Below, one piece after another: positions 10,367 to 19,491 of a stretch of DNA of 64,000 bases. How positions within the stretch are numbered: the stretch's first letter is position 1; each line of letters opens with the position of its first letter. The stretch lies in contig JAGPYM010000024.1 in the NCBI GenBank assembly GCA_020736575.1, forward strand, positions 372,001 to 436,000. Direction: 5' to 3'. A model generated the notes under the pieces. The model did not search any database. It saw only the letters and a program-made list of their open reading frames with translations, and was not told the origin of the DNA. A program made the translations under genes and the position numbers. This stretch comes from Thelonectria olida (Eukaryota > Ascomycota > Sordariomycetes > Hypocreales > Nectriaceae).

Positions 10367-13165
10367 CTAGAAACTAATTGTTGTCATGCTGTCATCACTC
10401 TCAATGAACCCTTGCCAATCCGAAGGCAGCGGACACTGGCGGACTTCTCGCGTGTTACCCACAGTGCCTGACGCGGCTTGATGATTAGTGTACCAGTAAC
10501 CCTTTCCATGAGACGGGGTGGGGCAGGTAGACCGAGGTAATGAAGAGCTGCTTGCCATGGAAGGAGCCAGTCGAACCTCTCTCGATGGCTCAGAGGACCT
10601 ACCCGGGGGCCAGCGAAGCGCTTGTGAACTGATCGGAGATTGGTTGAATGGGGACGTTTCTGTGTTGCTTAGGCGGGAACTTCCTGTCGATGTGACGTGC
10701 AACCATTCCGGGGGCGTCGCAATGGTGGATCGAGGGGTCAAGGTCGTAACAGACTGACATGCGTTCGGGAAAACCTGAACCATGCCGTCATTACCCCATG
10801 TTCTTCTGGAATGAGGAGGTGGTGATGGGACGGTCGAGCGTGGGCCTGAAGAACTGCCCCTGGAGACTGGGTGAGTCTCATAGATCCGTAGTGGTTTTTC
10901 TCTTGTCTCAGAGTTATAGAGTATGTCTTTCGCGCGATGCTTGCGGCGTCGGTTGGTATGCCGGGGGGTTCCTTGTGGGGCATTGGATCTGGATGTTTGG
11001 TGCGATTGAACCATGTGCGGCGGCGTTGGCACCGTGGATCGAGGTAATTCAGAACAGCTACTTAAGAGATCACTCTTTTCGATGTCGTTCGATGGCGACT
11101 CTTGGAAAGAGAGTGTTGGGATACTGTCGCTCACTGAAATCGTTGTTCCGCTCAATTGATCAAGATTCTTGAGACTGCGAGGAATAGAAGCAGATAAATC
11201 TGGAGGCATTTGATCGCCACTCTCGCAGCTCTGGTCCCAAGATTCCAGCTCTTCATACTCCTGAATGAGATTTGCCACAGTGGAGGAATCATCATCTTCC
11301 ATAATGACATCTTCATCTGCAGGGCAGCTAGATAGAAGTTGGGAAGAGATTGGAGAATCAACGTCCATGTCCATTTGAGTTGAATCCATATGTTCTATAC
11401 TGGTATCCGGTATGTCGGTGTTCCACGTGACGGGGGCGCTTATGTGGGCATGGTCCATTTCAATATCTTGACCTGTTATCCTCTCAATTGCCCCAGGTGA
11501 TTGTACTGTTGGGCCCCATATTGCCGTCTCGGGCACTGCACAACCTTCATGGGCATGCTCGTTAATACTACAAGTGCGGGACGAGTCGAAATCGAATGTG
11601 CAAGGATTGAGAAATGTTTGTATCAGATCCCTTAAGACGAACGCCGTGTCAACTCCAGATCTATGCGAGTCATTGGCAAAAAGACAGGGAAGAAAAGCGA
11701 CCTGCTGGACTGTGGGAAATAGCCGCGCGTAAGGTCTGCCCCAGCGGCGTTCCGGTCGGCTGTAAAATGCCAACTCATCAATATCCTGAGCTGCGAATTC
11801 GCCTTCGAAATTGCAGATGAAACACTCAGATTCGGGGATCCATAGTGGAGATGAGGCTCCCTCGTCAATCAACGAGTTGTGAAAACCGAAAAGACTTGCC
11901 CGCCTCTGGAAGAGAATTCGAGATGAGGCTGCGTTATTGAATTTCGAAAAAGGCACTCCCTGTCCAGGTTCGAGCTTTGGTCGTGATTCACTAAGGTATG
12001 GGAATTGTCGAAATGCTGCCAAGAATAGTTGATTATACGAGAGATCAAAACATGGTGCGCCGCTGACTGCCCGAAATTCGCCTTCTTGCACTTCGACCCA
12101 AGACTCTGTAGGAGTCCAGCAATCCCTTAATACCGATTGTAGTGTATGATTGGCTTTAACCATATCCCTAATCTCGCTAGGGATCAAGTGAGACCATATG
12201 ACCTGGGCGGCGATCCCTAGGAATAACATGTTCGTTTGAAATGATCGAAGGCTTGGGATCATAAACGACGCATCCAAAACAGCCTTTTCAATTTCATGCC
12301 GCTTTTGAGGATCTATTACCCCTCGAAAAACTGTTTTATTTGCGAAGGCATGACGAATCCATTCGTGATCCGTTTGGCTGACCGCTGGGACACGTCCTTC
12401 CAGCTGCTTTACTGTTTCAAGATCGACGCACCGCTTGATTTCACTTCTACCGGCTGTGAATCTCGACCAAGCGGTATGTATGGGGTTGATACATTTGGGA
12501 GTTAATATGCGCCAGGCAAAATACCGTCGGTAGTTTCCCAGGTATAGTTGATCTATCAACCCTGGAAAATCTGTGAGTCGGTTCAACTCTGCAGCGATAT
12601 CGGGGCGTCTGTTAATCGCTTTAAAGGCCTGTTTCTTATGGGGACTCAGCCTCATATACCACTCGTAAAAGAATTCGCTGTTTCCATCATAACTGCGGAG
12701 CTTGGAATATATGTGCCCATTCGTATTTGGCTCTTCATGATGATACTGCTCGGTCTGTTTCTGTACAACCCAGCTTGTTCGGAGTATCGAGAGGTCAGCG
12801 CAGAAAAGTCTGACGGTCCACCATGACTTGCGATCGATTTGCTTGGCTGCGGTAATGCGATGCCGGCCTTGGGTAAATCCAATGAGTTGGTTGTTGAGGT
12901 TTGGAAAAAGTTTATTTGCATTCTTCTGTCGAAGGGCTGGAAGTCCCCCAAACTGGTCAAGAACCGAAGTAACATCCGAATTGTCAATGTAACCGTCGAC
13001 CCAGTGATTTTCGTTTTGGTGGTCAATGGTAGTTTTACTGAATAGAGCTTGGAGGCGATCAGTATGGGCTTCGCTGTATAGTCGTTCTCCCATATCCGTA
13101 ATAAACTCCAAGTTTGAGATGGGGACCTGAACGATCCCCAAAAGAGCAATCGCTTCATTTGCCAT
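10367..13165 (-). CDS. DUF3723-type protein
   Basis: Uninterrupted 932-residue frame starting at the ATG at 13,165. The N-terminal two thirds match the fungal DUF3723 architecture as I know it: a GRHRI motif at residues 100-104 (FTQGRHRITAAK), a WWTVRLFCADLS stretch at 115-126, and the later FFYEWYMRLS and FPGLIDQLYLGNYRRYFAWRIL blocks. Residues ~560-932 are a low-complexity Ser/Pro/Thr tail rich in short repeats such as PRSTV.TPP (several copies), probably disordered. The biochemical role of the family is unknown. DUF3723 genes are one of the recurring accessory classes of Starship transposons, and FRE, PLP and an NLR relic lie within 13 kb on either side. The ORF shows no lesions, so it is probably expressed or was recently. 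Confidence 0.8.
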   Translation of the reverse strand: MANEAIALLGIVQVPISNLEFITDMGERLYSEAHTDRLQALFSKTTIDHQNENHWVDGYIDNSDVTSVLDQFGGLPALRQKNANKLFPNLNNQLIGFTQGRHRITAAKQIDRKSWWTVRLFCADLSILRTSWVVQKQTEQYHHEEPNTNGHIYSKLRSYDGNSEFFYEWYMRLSPHKKQAFKAINRRPDIAAELNRLTDFPGLIDQLYLGNYRRYFAWRILTPKCINPIHTAWSRFTAGRSEIKRCVDLETVKQLEGRVPAVSQTDHEWIRHAFANKTVFRGVIDPQKRHEIEKAVLDASFMIPSLRSFQTNMLFLGIAAQVIWSHLIPSEIRDMVKANHTLQSVLRDCWTPTESWVEVQEGEFRAVSGAPCFDLSYNQLFLAAFRQFPYLSESRPKLEPGQGVPFSKFNNAASSRILFQRRASLFGFHNSLIDEGASSPLWIPESECFICNFEGEFAAQDIDELAFYSRPERRWGRPYARLFPTVQQVAFLPCLFANDSHRSGVDTAFVLRDLIQTFLNPCTFDFDSSRTCSINEHAHEGCAVPETAIWGPTVQSPGAIERITGQDIEMDHAHISAPVTWNTDIPDTSIEHMDSTQMDMDVDSPISSQLLSSCPADEDVIMEDDDSSTVANLIQEYEELESWDQSCESGDQMPPDLSASIPRSLKNLDQLSGTTISVSDSIPTLSFQESPSNDIEKSDLLSSCSELPRSTVPTPPHMVQSHQTSRSNAPQGTPRHTNRRRKHRAKDILYNSETREKPLRIYETHPVSRGSSSGPRSTVPSPPPHSRRTWGNDGMVQVFPNACQSVTTLTPRSTIATPPEWLHVTSTGSSRLSNTETSPFNQSPISSQALRWPPGRSSEPSREVRLAPSMASSSSLPRSTCPTPSHGKGYWYTNHQAASGTVGNTREVRQCPLPSDWQGFIESDDSMTTISF

Positions 13166-13455
13166 AGTTTAGAGAAGAAGAAGAAGAAGGATTGTAAGAA
13201 GAGCAAAAGCATAGGGTATTAATCAATATGCGCTGGCAGATGAACATTGACAGATAGCGGAATTGCTATTTCTGTTTCTTGAAGACAAAATCCTACAAAT
13301 GCAAAATAAAATCGCATTCAGGATATAAGGAAACATAAAATGTAAATTCAGAAACGGAAGTCCAGTTTCACCACCCTTGCCAATAATAATCATAAAATGA
13401 AGACGTTGCCTCTTTCTTTGCCTTAAAACATTCTTTCTTTGCCTTAAATCTCAAA

Positions 13456-14096
13456 ATGCTGCGACGCATCCTCACCGCAATTGCAATGCTAAGCGTGTTA
13501 GGACATACTGGTCTGGGAATAACCTTTCTGACTAAGCAAAGCCTCCGCGATGCTGGGTTCATTACGGTTTATGTTTGTACTCAATCGCAGGATCATCCCG
13601 TCTGTGCTGACCATCGCAGTTCAATGGTACCACTATTCCGGATGCACCCATTAACTTCACACTGGGAGTATGGGATAGTTGTGTTGGTTTTGAGAATCAC
13701 ACACAGTGTATCCAAGCCTATGACATCGTATTTGGTCTATGGAACGAATCTGACATAAGTGCTTTAAGAAATCTCACAGAAGTAATGGTTATACGGCCTG
13801 GATCCCTAATGGGCATTGGAATAGTTCTGGTCATAGGGCTTCTATTCTTGCCACTCTTCACTCGATTCCTCGGATGGTTTTTGCTCCGAACGACAGTCAA
13901 TATGTTGTTACTCCTTGTCTGCCTAGTTTTCTTGGCACCTTCCGCCACCCCGCTTTTTATGGGTCTGTTGCTTCAGGCGAAGGCATCTGCTCTCAACTTC
14001 CAATTTAAGGGGGGGGAAGCCACAGCTTACAGTACGGGAACTTTGGTTTGTGCAATCATTGCGTCAGCCTTGAGTTTTTGTCTTTGCATTTTGTGA
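13456..14096 (+). CDS. Small four-helix membrane protein (SUR7/PalI-like layout)
   Basis: Two exons, 13,456-13,566 and 13,620-14,096, with a 53-base phase-0 intron (GTTTAT...CGCAG, branch TGCTGACC). The spliced protein has 195 residues. It begins with a signal-anchor helix (ILTAIAMLSVLGHTGLGI), then an extracellular loop with GVWDSCVGFENHTQC, which holds the W-x2-C plus second Cys and N-glycosylation sites (NFT, NHT, NES, NLT). Three further hydrophobic helices follow, near residues 105-125, 130-155 and 170-193. One short first helix, a cysteine loop and three helices is the layout of the SUR7/PalI-like and claudin-like families in fungal plasma membranes. The link is by topology and the GxWxxC loop, not by close sequence, so it is only a family-level guess. 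It lies head-to-head with the DUF3723 gene, with a 290-base gap. Confidence 0.65.
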
Positions 14097-15108
14097 TTGG
14101 TAGTAAGAAGAGATTGTTCCACCTACTACCAAGAGTGTTGTACTAGAACCAACTGGTTTAATCAAAGTCACATGCCTGTCTATAGCCAAAATGTTAAGTG
14201 ACGCGTGTCCTGCGGAATTTGATAACAGCCGCCTCGGATCATACGGCAATAAGAGTCATGCGCATTTTTCAGTTTTTAGGTTCATTGCTCTTGTTTGTTG
14301 GTTCTAAGAAACTTGATAAGCACTATTAAAAGTTGTGATTTATAGTGGTGTGGCGAGCTGTCAGCTTATTCGGTGGTCCTGAGTCTCAGGGACACGCTAG
14401 TCCGGGGCGTCCCGCTGGGTCAACAATCAGATGATGAACTGTTCATGCAAGCAAAGGATCCTTCGCTAATAAGGTGGCTACCTCAAACCATGCAATCTTC
14501 ACTGGATACGTCTTAGCGGAAGCCTGAAACAATAGCAGTGAACATAAGGTAAAGGCATAGCAATTCGCCTGCGAAACAAAAGAAAGGCTCAAGTAAGGTC
14601 GAGGCGGCTAACCTTAATAACCGCCGAGTTTTTGAAGAAGTGCCCATTAGGCCTCTAATAACAGATCTGCACACCTCTCTTCGTCCTCGGCTGAAATCCG
14701 CGTCTACGCTAAGCTAGGCAGCCAAGTTAAAAATAAATAATGCACGTTAACCAACCAACATCACTTCATATCACAAAAATTCATATCACCAACAACAAGT
14801 TGGTGAGCAGGCAAGCCTATTGGATGCCTCTTTAGCTCGACGATTGGCTACGTCTCAGCGTGTTGGCCAGCAAGCAAGTCAAAGTGGGTAAACAGCGCTT
14901 CGTCAGTCCGACTGGCACCTTCCTCATTGGATGCCTCTCCAGCTCGGTTATTGGCTGCAGGAGAATCAGGCGATTGGTGGTAGTGGTCCAGGTGGTACCA
15001 AGGAAACGATTCCATGAACCCGTTTACCGCAATTGGAGAGCATATCTCAGGAATCACACTTTCATAAGTAAGGTGGCAAACACAAGTAGCATCTTATCAT
15101 TGAATACC
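14097..15108. other. Intergenic spacer
   Basis: About 1 kb with no recognisable gene, tandem repeat or RNA gene. The short open frames on each strand are antisense to each other and have no features. Confidence 0.45.
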
Positions 15109-15549
15109 TCAAATAAACTGGGGCTCAGTATTTGAAGCGAACGACGGTTGGACAAATGATGTGCGCCCGTTAGAACCCAGTTCCTGCTCCCATTCGTCCC
15201 GCTTCTGCCGTACTTGCGTATTACATTCCGTTGCGGTGATGAACATGTAGCTCATGACGTCTTTCAATGCCTTCTTCTGGAGGACGGTGACCTCCTGGTA
15301 ATGCTGTGATTCTTTTTCGGCATGTGCTTGCTTCTCCTGTAGGCGGCTGTTCTCGATGGTGAGGTGCTGAATCTGCTGAGCAAGCCGTTGGTTTGCCCTT
15401 CGTAATTCTTCGTTTTGGCGTTTCAGCGTACCGAGATAAGATGAAGTCACTTCATCTGCCTGTAAGAGATCATTTGGACTGGCGTGATCCGGTCGGCGAG
15501 GACGAAGCGGCTTGGGTAGTGGGGGCAGTTGTTTATCGAGTGTGTTCAT
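15109..15549 (-). CDS. Short coiled-coil protein (146 aa)
   Basis: Intronless, ATG at 15,549. The first 30 residues are Pro-rich (KQLPPLPKPLRPRRP). Residues ~35-100 form a strong coiled coil (heptads in LGTLKRQNEELRRANQRLA and IQHLTIENSRLQEK), followed by a charged region. There is no basic DNA-contact region of the bZIP type, so it is likely a dimerising structural or adaptor protein. Family not recognised. It sits just downstream of, and on the same strand as, another coiled-coil gene that also encodes 146 residues; the two do not look like close paralogues. Confidence 0.65.
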   Translation of the reverse strand: MNTLDKQLPPLPKPLRPRRPDHASPNDLLQADEVTSSYLGTLKRQNEELRRANQRLAQQIQHLTIENSRLQEKQAHAEKESQHYQEVTVLQKKALKDVMSYMFITATECNTQVRQKRDEWEQELGSNGRTSFVQPSFASNTEPQFI

Positions 15550-15739
15550 AATTTGGGTTGGTGAATTGTCATGGCTTACCCAAGGGGCAAGGGGAGTGGC
15601 ACCTGTATAAGAAGTAGGAACAGAGATTGCTAAATAGGAATGGAAGTGATAAATTTAGCAACTACTACGTACAGACTAGGTAACCAGACCCATTTGTGCG
15701 TCCGTCTTGTTCACCAATGCCGAGTGATTCAAGCGATAT

Positions 15740-16226
15740 CTACATGAACTCCCCCAAATCAAGCGTCTCAACAAATCTGTCAACCGAACTAGCCGCCTCG
15801 CTGTACTCAGACTCAGTATAGCTAAGATGGTCCCCATGAGACCTCTCAAACATGTCAAGACAGTCGCCTAGTCTCTCCATTACCATTTTTGTTCGCTCAG
15901 ACATAACGGTTTCCTGCTTCTTCAGCTCATTTTGCAGCTCGGTCATTTGCTGACTCAATTTAATCTGGTTCTCAACAACCCATTTGAGCATTGCATGCAA
16001 GACGTCCAGTCCAGAGCCTCCATCTTGACTAGTCGCTTTTAGTCCAACACCTCTTATAATTCAGCTAGACTTACCCTTGAACTTTGCCCTCGCCCGAAAC
16101 TTGAGTATCCTGTTTTGGCTCTTGTTCAAATATGAGAGGGTACGTGTCATCTGTAGCAGCAATAGGCTGCTCCTCAAGCTCCATTAAGGTATTGTCGAGC
16201 CAGTCTTGAGTGAACGTGTTGTCCAT
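15740..16226 (-). CDS. Short coiled-coil protein, two exons (146 aa)
   Basis: Exon 1 is 16,226-16,075 and exon 2 is 16,028-15,740. The 46-base intron (GTAAGT...GACTAG) keeps frame, giving 146 residues. Exon 1 encodes an acidic head (MDNTFTQDWLDNTLMELEE). Exon 2 begins GGSGLDVLHAMLKWVVENQ, continues in a coiled coil (QQMTELQNELKKQETVMSE) and ends in an acidic tail (ETLDLGEFM). The family is unknown. A TATAAAA lies 111-117 bases upstream of the ATG. It is in tandem with the other 146-residue coiled-coil gene 190 bases downstream. Confidence 0.65.
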
Positions 16227-16336
16227 GGTGAGAGTGGTGGGAAGATAGAAGCTATTAGATATTTTGGACTGGAGGGAAAGTAGAAAAGTGGAAGTTATGA
16301 GTAGGAGTGCATGGCCGGGATGGGTTTAAAGAGGAG

Positions 16337-16343
16337 TTTTATA
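16337..16343 (-). promoter_or_regulatory. TATA box of the two-exon coiled-coil gene
   Basis: TATAAAA on the minus strand, just over 110 bases upstream of the ATG at 16,226. Confidence 0.5.
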
Positions 16344-16494
16344 CCTGACCATGCAATACTGTTCGCAAAAAATTAGATCAAGACATCTGTTGTCGGATCA
16401 CATAAAACAGAAAACTAGTCGAATCAAATACTTAACCGCTACCAGTCCCCTCTTTCATAACCAACAGTTTTTTCCAAGTTCAGTCATTTCAATC

Positions 16495-17531
16495 ATGGCT
16501 TACATTCGATTTCATCTCGCATTCTGGCTGGCGGTGGGCGTCTCTGCTCTGAATCAAGCCCCGGATATTTGCGCCTGGGAACCCTCGCCTGTGACCGCGG
16601 GATCCGTTCGGACGGCCGGGATCCTTAATCCGTTCGCAGCACGCTGTGAAGCAGTGCTTGATTTCGATAACCCTAATTACCTTCCAATTACGTGGTCGTT
16701 TGATGCAGTAGATTGTGAGGATGTTCAAATCGCACAGTTCACGCTACCTCTTGCGGTCCCCAACGGGGGTGCCTACATCACATGGTTCGTTCTTCATGCC
16801 GTCATACGTTAGCCTCGGGGTTAATACCAACTAGGGATTGCGAGGGTGATATCACGACTTGCAATCATATCGTTATCACCAATGGAAACGGCAATCCTGA
16901 CTCCGTACCCCTCCAGCAGGTGGGAGTCGTCGGTTGCGTACCGCAGTCGATGGCGGCAACGGCCACAACGCTGACCACGCGCACACTACCATTGATCCGG
17001 GGACAATCTTCCAACCTCCCTACTGAGTGGACGTCTGCCATAACAAGCATTTCAAGTCTTACCCCGCCCTCTTCTCCGACGTCTACCACACCCTTTATTC
17101 CGAGGTATCCCACCCAGTCGTCATCGAGCGCTTCAGGGGTTACTTCTACACCCTCCACTCCGACGTCGACCACCCGATCATCGAGCGCTTCAGGGATTGC
17201 TTCTACACCCTCCACTCCGACGTCGACCACCCGATCATCGAGCGCTTCAGGGGTTACTTCTACACCCTCCACTCCGAGGTCGACCACCCGATCATCGAGC
17301 GCTTCCACCGCCAGTCAGGTTATAGAAACGCCCAGTACTAGCTTGGTTTCTGAACTCGCCTTTTCTAACAGCAAGTCGACCTCATTGGCAGGCAAAGGCA
17401 CTCCGACAGCTGGCCATACAGGTCCAAGAAGCACGACTGTGAACCAGGGTATGTTATGGATTACCCTAACGACCACCATCTCAACATGCGTAGCGCCAAC
17501 ATGCGAAACGCAAACGGCAAAGAGGCAGTAA
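16495..17531 (+). CDS. Secreted Ser/Thr-rich repeat protein
   Basis: Exons 16,495-16,784 and 16,835-17,531, with a 50-base intron (GTTCGT...ACTAG) restoring a Trp codon. A signal peptide (FHLAFWLAVGVSA) is followed by a ~120-residue cysteine-containing domain with paired DCE motifs (AVDCEDVQIAQF; WDCEGDITTC). A long Ser/Thr/Pro stalk contains three copies of a 19-residue unit (SSSASGVTSTPSTPTSTT) encoded by a 57-base tandem repeat at about 17,120-17,300. It ends with a hydrophobic stretch (MLWITLTTTISTCVA) close to the C-terminus, which may be a GPI-signal-like tail, although the last residues are polar. This is the layout of O-glycosylated fungal cell-wall or surface proteins. The globular domain is not recognised. 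Confidence 0.7.
17120..17300 (+). repeat. 57-base in-frame tandem repeat (3 copies)
   Basis: Three near-identical 57-base units lie inside the Ser/Thr-rich stalk of the secreted protein. As 57 is a multiple of 3, the antisense frame also stays open, which explains a spurious minus-strand frame here. Confidence 0.85.
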
Positions 17532-17727
17532 TTATCAGCTCACATGCCCCAGTAAGATTTTCTGTGTGAGTGGGTATACGAAAGGCTTGTTGGTTGCTCT
17601 ACCTCGGACAAACTGACCCCTGCTGGACGGAGGTCAGTCAGTATTTTATTACTTCACAAATAAATACAGATCGTTTGCCTGAAAATTTGAATATTCCCAA
17701 TTTCGCCTTGTTCACTGTAACTTGACA

Positions 17728-18276
17728 ATGTCTTCTCAAAACAAATGGCAACCCACTCAGTGGCCTTCCGCACAGCATCGTCCGCTGGCTCCGAAACCCA
17801 GCGGGTCTACAACTGGCGAGCAGGGCTGGCCGTTGCAGCAACAAACTTCACGACCTATATTCCCAAGTCCCGCAGGTTCTATGGGAGTTTTGCCTCGATC
17901 ACGAACAAGTCAAAGTCTCCCAGAGCCTACTCCTTCCAAAGAGGTGTCACGACCATCCACTCCAAGGCCTCTCGCACAGGCTCATTCCTTGGGGACTCCT
18001 CGGTCAGAGCTTCTTTCTTCCCGTCCGGGCTCCTCCATTTCACAGTCCATGGACTCCATACCACTTCCCAGCTCCATCGTGCCCCCAATGCTCGAATCCG
18101 ACCAAAAGACAACTAAGGAGCTGGCAGATCGAGCCTGGGCGGCCGTGACAAGAGCAGCCATTCGCATAAAGACATTAGAGGATAACAACGACGAGATGGC
18201 TAAAACGGTCGAAGACTTGAATAATCGCATCGCGCAGATGGAGAAAGCCATGGGCCTTTACTTTGGTATGAATTAA
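17728..18276 (+). CDS. Ser/Pro-rich protein with C-terminal coiled coil
   Basis: Intronless. The likely start is the ATG at 17,728 (MSSQNKWQPTQW), giving 182 residues. The first ~120 residues are disordered and rich in Ser, Pro and Gln. The last 60 form a coiled coil (AAIRIKTLEDNNDEMAKTVE then DLNNRIAQMEKAMGLYFG). No domain is recognised. It is the third short coiled-coil gene within 3 kb, and others occur at 29.8 and 31.0 kb, which suggests a set of interacting small adaptors. The spacer 18,277-18,644 after it is empty. Confidence 0.65.
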   Translation: MSSQNKWQPTQWPSAQHRPLAPKPSGSTTGEQGWPLQQQTSRPIFPSPAGSMGVLPRSRTSQSLPEPTPSKEVSRPSTPRPLAQAHSLGTPRSELLSSRPGSSISQSMDSIPLPSSIVPPMLESDQKTTKELADRAWAAVTRAAIRIKTLEDNNDEMAKTVEDLNNRIAQMEKAMGLYFGMN

Positions 18277-18644
18277 CTCATTCACACTATGCATCCTCTA
18301 TACTTGGTATTTTTTCGGCCTGTGTGTATATAGTATCATCAAACAAGTAGCTCAATGTGAGACGCAGCATGGCGATACCAACTCAGCTCGCGAAATAAAC
18401 GGTGGCCGTTAGAGTTATGCTAACTATTTATTACGAACACTACGTATTTGCTGATCTTCAGCCATAACTTTCTAGCCGTCGAAGAGTAGGTCTTACGCGG
18501 ATGTAGTCAATACCCTTCTCGCGAACAACGTCAGTGTTCGCCAACGAGCAGATGGACTTTCGGCCATCGAGCTTGCATGGGTGAATTATTGGATCAACAA
18601 CAGAGAGCTAACCAAAGTTCGCGCGCACGAACCACAAGCTAAAG

Positions 18645-19149
18645 GGGGCTAAATCTGTTTTCCGAGTGTCCCAGCACACTCACAGGGGCTAAATCTGTTT
18701 TCTGAGTGTCTCAGCACACTCACAGGGGCTAAATCTGTTTTCCGAGTGTCCCAGCACACTCACAGGGGCTAAATCTGTTTTCCGAGTGTCTCAGCACACT
18801 CACAGGGGCTAAATCTGTTTTCCGAGTGTCCCAGCACACTCACAGGGGCTAAATCTGTTTTCTGAGTGTCCCAGCACACTTACAGGGGCTAAATCTGTTT
18901 TCCGAGTGTCCCAGCACACTTACAGGGGCTAAATCTGTTTTCTGAGTGTCTCAGCACACTCACAGGGGCTAAATCTGTTTTCCGAGTGTCCCAGCACACT
19001 CACAGGGGCTAAATCTGTTTTCTGAGTGTCCCAGCACACTTACAGGGGCTAAATCTGTTTTCCGAGTGTCCCAGCACACTTACAGGGGTTAAATCTGTTT
19101 TCTGAGTGTCCCAGCACACTTACAGGGGCTAAATCTGTTTTCTGAGTGT
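18645..19149 (+). repeat. 40-base minisatellite, 12 full copies plus a partial one
   Basis: Units begin every 40 bases from 18,645 to 19,125 with GGGGCTAAATCTGTTTTC. Each full unit contains GAGTGT, a 6-base spacer and ACACTC, a perfect 6-bp hairpin arm. Copies differ at a few positions (CCGAG/CTGAG, CCC/CTC, CTCACA/CTTACA), and two higher-order types alternate. It lies in front of the PLP gene. It is not a CRISPR array because there are no unique spacers. Confidence 0.95.
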
Positions 19150-19491
19150 GGGCTGGGAGACTGACAGAGCTCTTTATTGGTTGGCCGGCTTTGTTCTGTC
19201 AGGCCACACGAGAATCAGTTTCTATTAAAGGCAGCCCGTTTCTAATGACCCATCAATTGACCCTGAATGAAGCTTGCCTTCTATTGGTCCTCACTGAAGC
19301 ATGCTCTTCGATTGGTCCTGCTCCCTTGAGTTCCTCCTTTAATTCTGAGACCAATCAAGCAACTACATGTCAAGAGCCTGGTCATCCCAAGAGCGCGACT
19401 TCACATGGCGAGCGCAACGAGATCCAACTCGCCCTAACAGTGTCTGAAAGTTCAACCTCACCCACTACTCAAACAAAAAACGAAAACAAAA
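19150..19491 (+). promoter_or_regulatory. CCAAT-rich upstream region of the PLP gene
   Basis: Between the minisatellite and the PLP start codon there are at least three ATTGG motifs in the sense of the gene (about 19,171, 19,281 and 19,309) and one CCAAT near 19,348. The motif is the binding site of the fungal HapB/C/E complex. Function here is inferred. Confidence 0.4.

Noticed and set aside
16865..17341. Antisense and alternative sense frames over the Ser/Thr stalk
   Set aside because: The 57-base repeat length is a multiple of three, which keeps all frames open; only the spliced secreted frame has a signal peptide.
18645..19149. CRISPR-like array
   Set aside because: Direct tandem repeats without unique spacers, in a eukaryotic context.
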